Shown piece by piece: positions 59,048-64,000 of a stretch of 64,000 nucleotides of DNA (its first letter is position 1; each line of letters begins with the position of its first letter). The position numbers and the translations under genes are program-made. The stretch covers positions 1-64,000 of the forward strand of contig JAAEAF010001521.1 of assembly GCA_011037195.1 (NCBI GenBank), read 5' to 3'. Under the pieces are notes generated by a model. It worked only from the letters and a program-made list of their open reading frames with translations, was not told the DNA's origin and did no database searches. The stretch comes from Triatoma infestans. Its lineage: Eukaryota; Arthropoda; Insecta; Hemiptera; Reduviidae.

Positions 59048-59181
59048 GTGTAAATATAATATTTGGCTTTGCCGGTGTATTAAATCTTGCGGCTAATTTG
59101 GCAAGGGAGACTATACATATTTATAAACAGACATTTTATTCACATTTTCCTCAAAGCATTTCACATTTTTGAGATTTGTTT

Positions 59182-59367
59182 CTAATCGTCTGGTTCAATA
59201 TTTGTCTTTTCATGCGACAGGGTTGAAGGATCATTGCTTGTTACATGTTTGCTAGTAGGCTTTTTCTCAGATCTATAATTATCAAGTAGTTTTGATAACC
59301 GTCTCAACGGTTGGAAACTCCCACCTATACGGAGCCCATCACTGCCACCAATCCTTATTCTTATCAT
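59182..59367 (-). CDS. unassigned small ORF (61 codons)
   Basis: Begins with ATG at 59367 and ends TAG at 59182-59184. The N-terminal half is basic (MIRIRIGGSDGLRIGGSFQP) and the C-terminal half polar-acidic; codon use is less AT-biased than the flanks. No family match known to me and no promoter is visible. It could be a terminal exon, a real small protein or chance. Confidence 0.2.
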   Translation of the reverse strand: MIRIRIGGSDGLRIGGSFQPLRRLSKLLDNYRSEKKPTSKHVTSNDPSTLSHEKTNIEPDD

Positions 59368-59369
59368 TT

Positions 59370-60880
59370 CATAATTAAATTCAATAAATTGTAATTATAG
59401 TGGGAAACCGCTTTTATGTACAAACCACTGTCATTTCTCCTAATCAATTAATTGTACAATTATTTTATAAGAAAGAATAGGGGTTCAGTTTGAATATGTG
59501 GGACAGGCCTACACGTATTTATTAAATTAACGTCACCATTATTATTGTTAAATAAAATAAATGACTAAACACACAGAACTAAAAATGAACTTTAAAAACG
59601 AACTAAAAATTAATTTCGAAAAATAGCAACCTTATTCCATAAAAATGCATTCATTGACAAACAGGATTTTTTAAAAAACAATTTTATCTTGTTATATCAA
59701 TTGATTGTCTCAAAACTCTCCGCTTAAAATTTCCCTGCTCGCTACTTTTCATTTTCAGAGCTGATAGAACTTCTTTGCTGATGAACACCAGTAATACTAA
59801 CTATTGTTTTCAGTTTTCTTTCTCTTTTTTCTATCACCATCAAGGGTTAACTTCTTTTTCTAGGCATTACTGATGTATATATTAAATACATGTAGGTACA
59901 TATGATATATTAAAAAATCACATATAAACTTAAAATTGTTTTTACCTTTCCCGACTTTCTGAATCAATCTGAACCTTTGCCTATAAATTTATCGCATATT
60001 TCTATGATGTTTAGAGGATTATTGTCCGGAATAAGAAATCAAGAAACCAACAACGACACCTCTTTGGTTCATGTTGGTTTTGTAATAAACGAAAAAATGG
60101 TCCCAAACAAACAAACGTTTGCCTATTAATGTAATATGATGATTATTTTATATTTTAGTATTACGATTAAATAAAGGCTAAAATTGGATGATCAACTTTT
60201 ATTTACCATATTGTGGGATATGGGGGAATTTATAAAAATTAATTATACTGAAGAGTAAGTTTTTCAAGATTTTTTTGGTACTATAATGTTCCATTATCTT
60301 TGTTTCAAGAAACTAAGTTTATTTTTCTCTAATTTACAATATATATAACCCTTCTAGCAAGAATGATACTTTATTTATATTAAATTAAATGAAACAACTG
60401 TATATATCGGTCATTTAGGTAGGAACTTCAAAACAAGTTTCTAAAAGCACATTTTCATACCAACCCAACAAAACCAGATTCAATAAACACATCCGGACAA
60501 AAAAAAGGCGTTATTAGAAACGCTGGGTGTTAAAATATAATAAACGAACAGAGGATTCCCATGTAATATGTTATTGCATTTTAATAGACCATCTGAAGTG
60601 AAGAAACATGAAATCACCTTCAACGCAGCTCCAAGCATCTTTTAAGTTAGTGTTTACAGACCCGCTCATCCAAAATTAAACCTAGATCAACTAAAACTTC
60701 AGCCTAGAAAACAGCAATCCAGGAATTACCATATAATAAGAATTATTATATAATATCTTCTTAAATAAACAATATTATTACCGCTTTACGATTAGGAAGG
60801 AAAAGAAGAAATTGCTCCTCTTCTTCATAAAAACTTCTCATCTCGCAGTAGTTTTTTATCTAATAATAACCTAATAAGAG
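59370..60880. other. intergenic, no gene recognised
   Basis: AT-rich decayed sequence between the small ORF and the SINE at 60.9 kb. Confidence 0.55.
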
Positions 60881-60887
60881 TAATATT

Positions 60888-61058
60888 GGGAGGGGATTAG
60901 CTTAGTCCTTAGTGTACGCGCTGAACCCACGAGGAGATCCGGGGTTCGAGTCCACTCCTACCCTTAGATTTTTTTTTTTCTTGGACACTGCTGCCTGTGA
61001 TAAAAGAACACGGTCCGGACATGTACTGAGGAAGTTCGATCTCAGATGATGACGCGAC
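60888..61058 (+). mobile_element. tRNA-derived SINE, family 1
   Basis: GGGAGGGGATTAGCTTAGTC A-box region, B box GGTTCGAGTCC, then CTACCCTTAGATTTTT, CACGGTCCGG, ACTGAGGAAGTTC, ending near a CGCGACAAAAAA tail. Confidence 0.65.
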
Positions 61059-61079
61059 AAAAAAAATCTAATAGTATTA

Positions 61080-61500
61080 GATTATTAGGAAGTTATTTAT
61101 TTAATGACCTCGCAACAGGCTATTGCTTTCAATTTATGTACGAGAATTGATTTTATATGAAAAAAGAGCTGATGATGCTTTAATCCTATATATTAGATAA
61201 ATAAATAAATTACTATAAAAAATTTTTCGTTGACGAATCCGCCATTGCAGTTATTTTATTACTTTTTGATTAGTGGAGTTAATAGATTTGGCAAATGAGT
61301 GGCTTATATTATCGTACAGATATGGTACGTTGCACCGACATGCGCTTCCATCTATTAAATCCTAACACTAGCATTGGTATAAGTCCTTAAAAAATTAGAA
61401 AGGAAATATTTATTACTTTTAATAATAAATTAATTATTACTAATAAATTTATTACTTTTCCAGATCACAAAATAAATATAGCAACTTGTTCTGTGATCTT
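61080..61500. other. intergenic / INTS1 downstream, no gene recognised
   Basis: AT-rich; no repeat or ORF of note. Confidence 0.5.
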
Positions 61501-61504
61501 TATA

Positions 61505-61510
61505 TTTATT
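61505..61510 (-). terminator. candidate INTS1 poly(A) signal
   Basis: AATAAA on the minus strand, about 142 nt beyond the INTS1 stop codon. The region is AT-rich, so a chance match is quite possible; no cleavage site can be seen. Confidence 0.3.
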
Positions 61511-61651
61511 TACATCAAGAACATAAATATATAATATAAAAAATTAAATCTTATATGAACCTCTAATCTCATACCTTGAATTTTCATTTAAACATAAATA
61601 TTTACAATATAAATGTTAAAAGGATATTTTATAAAAATACACATAAAAACA

Positions 61652-64000
61652 TTAACACGCCGATTGCTGGTTCAATAGAGCAATTGTTTTTGAAATACAA
61701 GCGGATGTACTTATATAATTATTTATGCCCAAACTGAATAATTTTTGTAATAATGGCTGGGATTTTTCCTGGCCCGCTAAAATAACTTCAGGTAGATATT
61801 CAAATGTAGCAGTAATAACGTCTGGATTACTTGAATCCAGACATGTCATATAAGCTGGAATAGCTATTAAAGCGGATGAAGGAGAATAACGTAGATACCT
61901 GTTGACTAAAGTATGAGCAAGTGTACGAATTTGTGAAGATCCACATGTTAAGAGAGTGCACAATTTCGGAAACATAGGCTCTAATTGAGATGGTTTCTTC
62001 AATGTATTATAATCGAAAAATGTTAGCGCATTGTACGGATCATTCTCCTTATAGAGCTGTGTAATTTTAGCATCCCACTGTGGATTTGGTGATTCAACTA
62101 GGTTTGTTTGCGAGGGCGTCACTATGATTTCACTACAAGCATTTGGCCTTGTTATTACTACACAAAGTGTGCCTACCAACGGGAATTCTTCAGTTAAATC
62201 GCTAATGATATCAGCTTGTATCTGCAGATAAATTCTAGCTCTTTGTATACTCTTTCTTATATAGCACTGCATGAATGCAACGAATTGTGTTACTAAAGCA
62301 CTAACTGGTGCCCCTCCTTCTTTAGCATAATTCTGAAATAGTTCTAAATAAACATCAAGAATCTTTTGCAACGAAGCAGTATAAGATGGTTTAAAAATTG
62401 TTGGTTGCAACAGATCAAGTAAAGCGAACACTTGCTGAAACAGTAATAAATGGCTGCGGTATTTAAATACACTCCAATCCAAATCCACTCTTCCTCGAAG
62501 TGAGGAAGCAATCAAAGGCAGCTGTCTCAGTACAAGTAATGGATGGGTGGCAGCCATTTTTCTAACAGCAAGATCTAATTCCATTGCTTTTTTATTCCAA
62601 TCCTTTTGATTAGGTGTGGCTGCTAGTGCTGTTATTAGTGTATGTGACATGATATCCATGGTACTACAACCGCCTACAGATAGTTCAGAACATTTTAGCA
62701 GTGTTTTATTAACCTCTGTTTCACTCAAATGTGTAATTAAGCTAGGTATTTTCAAATAGAGTTTTACAAGAAGCTGTTTGCACATGTCAGCTTCATTTAT
62801 TGATGTATCTGGTGAGATGATTTTACCGATGATATGTTTGGCAATCTGTGCGGCATACTCAATATCTGTAGCGCATATACATTGATTAAGAAGTGTAAGA
62901 CGATTAGATAACTGATATCCAACATTATTTTCGTCAACTTGATCTCCATCTTCAAATATCACACCTTCTGCAACTATATATTCTGCGAGAACTTTTAACT
63001 GATCTAAATTTAAATATAAAACATCTTCTGGCTCATAATGTTTTGGAGTATGTTTCTCTCGACCTTGCCATAGTTTTGGATTGCAAGTCAATGCTTTTAA
63101 GAAATCTAATACAGGAGTTGGTTCGTAATGACGTACTGCATTTTTCTCTAGAAGTAGCTCTACACACCTGTAAAGTGTTTTCCAACTTGCATGGTGTGTT
63201 AGCAAAGTTAAAAGGTAAGGCCGACATTGTAAAGAGCTTACTTGACGAGAGCAAAAGAGAAGCTTCATCTGTAATTCTATTTCTGATCCCAAAATCTCCG
63301 GTTCTAATTTTACTAATTTATCTACTAAATGTCCAGCTTCTGAGTCTGGACAAATTAACAACTTTTTCATTGTTTCCGTTAAACTATCTTCTGTATCCAT
63401 TTTTTCTTGTACTTCACAAACTGATGACTGATTTTCTTGTTTATTAACATACTGAGTAAGGATATCTACTAGAGATTTAATCCTGGGGTTATCTGTTTTA
63501 GCTTGCAATATGTCTTTCGCCAGCAAAGTCAGACTTCGGGAATTAGGAGCAATGGTCGCTAAAAGTCTAAACAAGGGACATGAGTACTGAGGCCACGAAA
63601 GTATGGCACTAACAAAGGATCTATCACTGGCTACTCTTGTTAGTAGGTATCTTATTATTTCTATTACAAAATTACTGCTAGTAGCACCTCCTTCACGAGA
63701 TCTGATTTCATGGACAAGTGTTCTTTGCAAGTTAGTAAACAAAATCCTATTTGACTTTATGCTTGAAGAATCGTTGTGTATTACAAATAATTGTTCAAGT
63801 GTTGCGATTCCTTCTTGTTCTGACATGTATGTTCTTTCTTGCAATCGAGCAGGACGTTCTCGTTTAACTTTCTTCACTGGTACAATTTCTTCCTCGGGAG
63901 GTGCAACTTTATTTACTTCTTCATTACTTCTTACTTCCAAAACTCGTGTAAAAGTTTCTCCACCAACAGCTCCTCTTTTATGTTGAACTTCAACTAATTG
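61652..64000 (-). CDS. INTS1: INTS1, Integrator complex subunit 1, 3'-terminal coding exon (partial; gene continues past the window)
   Basis: INTS1 is the large scaffold subunit of the nuclear Integrator complex, which processes snRNA 3' ends and terminates paused RNA polymerase II. The reading frame is open from the right edge of the window (codons begin QLVEVQHKRGAVGGETFTRV) to the TAA at 61652-61654, about 782 residues without introns. Recognition comes from blocks shared with the vertebrate C-terminal region: SSLQCRPYLLTLLTHHASW, LDFLKALTCNPKLWQGREKH, AATHPLLVLRQLPLIASSLR, LLDLLQPTIFK and the helical C-terminus. No catalytic motif is expected; the fold is alpha-helical repeats. The ATG-like start sometimes inferred at 63940 is a TTG inside the frame, so the exon has no start codon here. 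It converges tail-to-tail with AMBRA1, with 5.7 kb between stops. Confidence 0.93.
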   Translation of the reverse strand, partial: QLVEVQHKRGAVGGETFTRVLEVRSNEEVNKVAPPEEEIVPVKKVKRERPARLQERTYMSEQEGIATLEQLFVIHNDSSSIKSNRILFTNLQRTLVHEIRSREGGATSSNFVIEIIRYLLTRVASDRSFVSAILSWPQYSCPLFRLLATIAPNSRSLTLLAKDILQAKTDNPRIKSLVDILTQYVNKQENQSSVCEVQEKMDTEDSLTETMKKLLICPDSEAGHLVDKLVKLEPEILGSEIELQMKLLFCSRQVSSLQCRPYLLTLLTHHASWKTLYRCVELLLEKNAVRHYEPTPVLDFLKALTCNPKLWQGREKHTPKHYEPEDVLYLNLDQLKVLAEYIVAEGVIFEDGDQVDENNVGYQLSNRLTLLNQCICATDIEYAAQIAKHIIGKIISPDTSINEADMCKQLLVKLYLKIPSLITHLSETEVNKTLLKCSELSVGGCSTMDIMSHTLITALAATPNQKDWNKKAMELDLAVRKMAATHPLLVLRQLPLIASSLRGRVDLDWSVFKYRSHLLLFQQVFALLDLLQPTIFKPSYTASLQKILDVYLELFQNYAKEGGAPVSALVTQFVAFMQCYIRKSIQRARIYLQIQADIISDLTEEFPLVGTLCVVITRPNACSEIIVTPSQTNLVESPNPQWDAKITQLYKENDPYNALTFFDYNTLKKPSQLEPMFPKLCTLLTCGSSQIRTLAHTLVNRYLRYSPSSALIAIPAYMTCLDSSNPDVITATFEYLPEVILAGQEKSQPLLQKLFSLGINNYISTSACISKTIALLNQQSAC

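Noticed and set aside
63043..63447. Plus-strand open frames at 63043-63447 and 63603-63986
   Set aside because: Antisense shadows of the long INTS1 exon; no recognisable protein.
1..64000. CRISPR arrays, bacterial operons, rRNA genes
   Set aside because: No regularly spaced repeats, no closely packed genes with ribosome binding sites, and no rRNA sequence; this is eukaryotic nuclear DNA.

Overview
The window is AT-rich, intron-bearing animal DNA, almost certainly from an arthropod and most likely an insect. The evidence is two recognisable metazoan genes embedded in mariner, Jockey-type and RTE-like LINE, Ty3/gypsy and Penelope-like elements (PLEs) and tRNA-derived SINEs. The species cannot be named from the sequence alone.

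Layout. Positions 1-17,400 are intergenic and consist mostly of decayed repeats: a hammerhead-ribozyme-like PLE end at the very start, LINE 3' ends near 2-3 kb, 8 kb and 11.5-12 kb, two domains of a degenerate unclassified repeat (about 3.3-6.1 kb and 9.9-13.4 kb), and a Ty3/gypsy gag/protease/integrase relic (13.5-14.9 kb). From 17,438 to 55,946 on the plus strand lies one large gene, the arthropod orthologue of AMBRA1, the autophagy scaffold and CUL4-DDB1 substrate receptor. I could assemble 26 coding exons whose splice sites and phases agree, except for one apparently missing exon between 39,885 and 48,622. The first five and last four exons encode the two halves of the split WD40 propeller; the middle exons encode a long disordered region with proline-rich and acidic tracts. 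The gene converges with INTS1 (Integrator subunit 1), whose long 3'-terminal exon occupies 61,652-64,000 on the minus strand and runs off the window.

AMBRA1 introns are the main landing sites for mobile DNA: a PLE-derived inverted repeat in intron 8, a DDE transposase relic and a SINE in intron 12, two SINEs, a nearly intact mariner and an RTE-like LINE in intron 14, a PLE with inverted arms in intron 21, a palindromic LINE relic plus a full-length Ty3/gypsy element (itself hit by a small PLE) in the intron after exon 22, a truncated Jockey with a target duplication plus a SINE in intron 24, and another PLE with a GIY-YIG domain in intron 25.

The most interesting signal is a set of hammerhead ribozyme cores in the PLE inverted arms. 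The PLE in intron 21 carries two matching cores with perfect stems and a palindromic stem III, one of them in the sense orientation of the AMBRA1 pre-mRNA. A second subfamily occurs at 64, 10,470, 21,110-21,163 and 22,404-22,460, and degenerate relatives occur at 43.3 kb and 58.8 kb. No CRISPR, bacterial operon or free-standing RNA gene is present.
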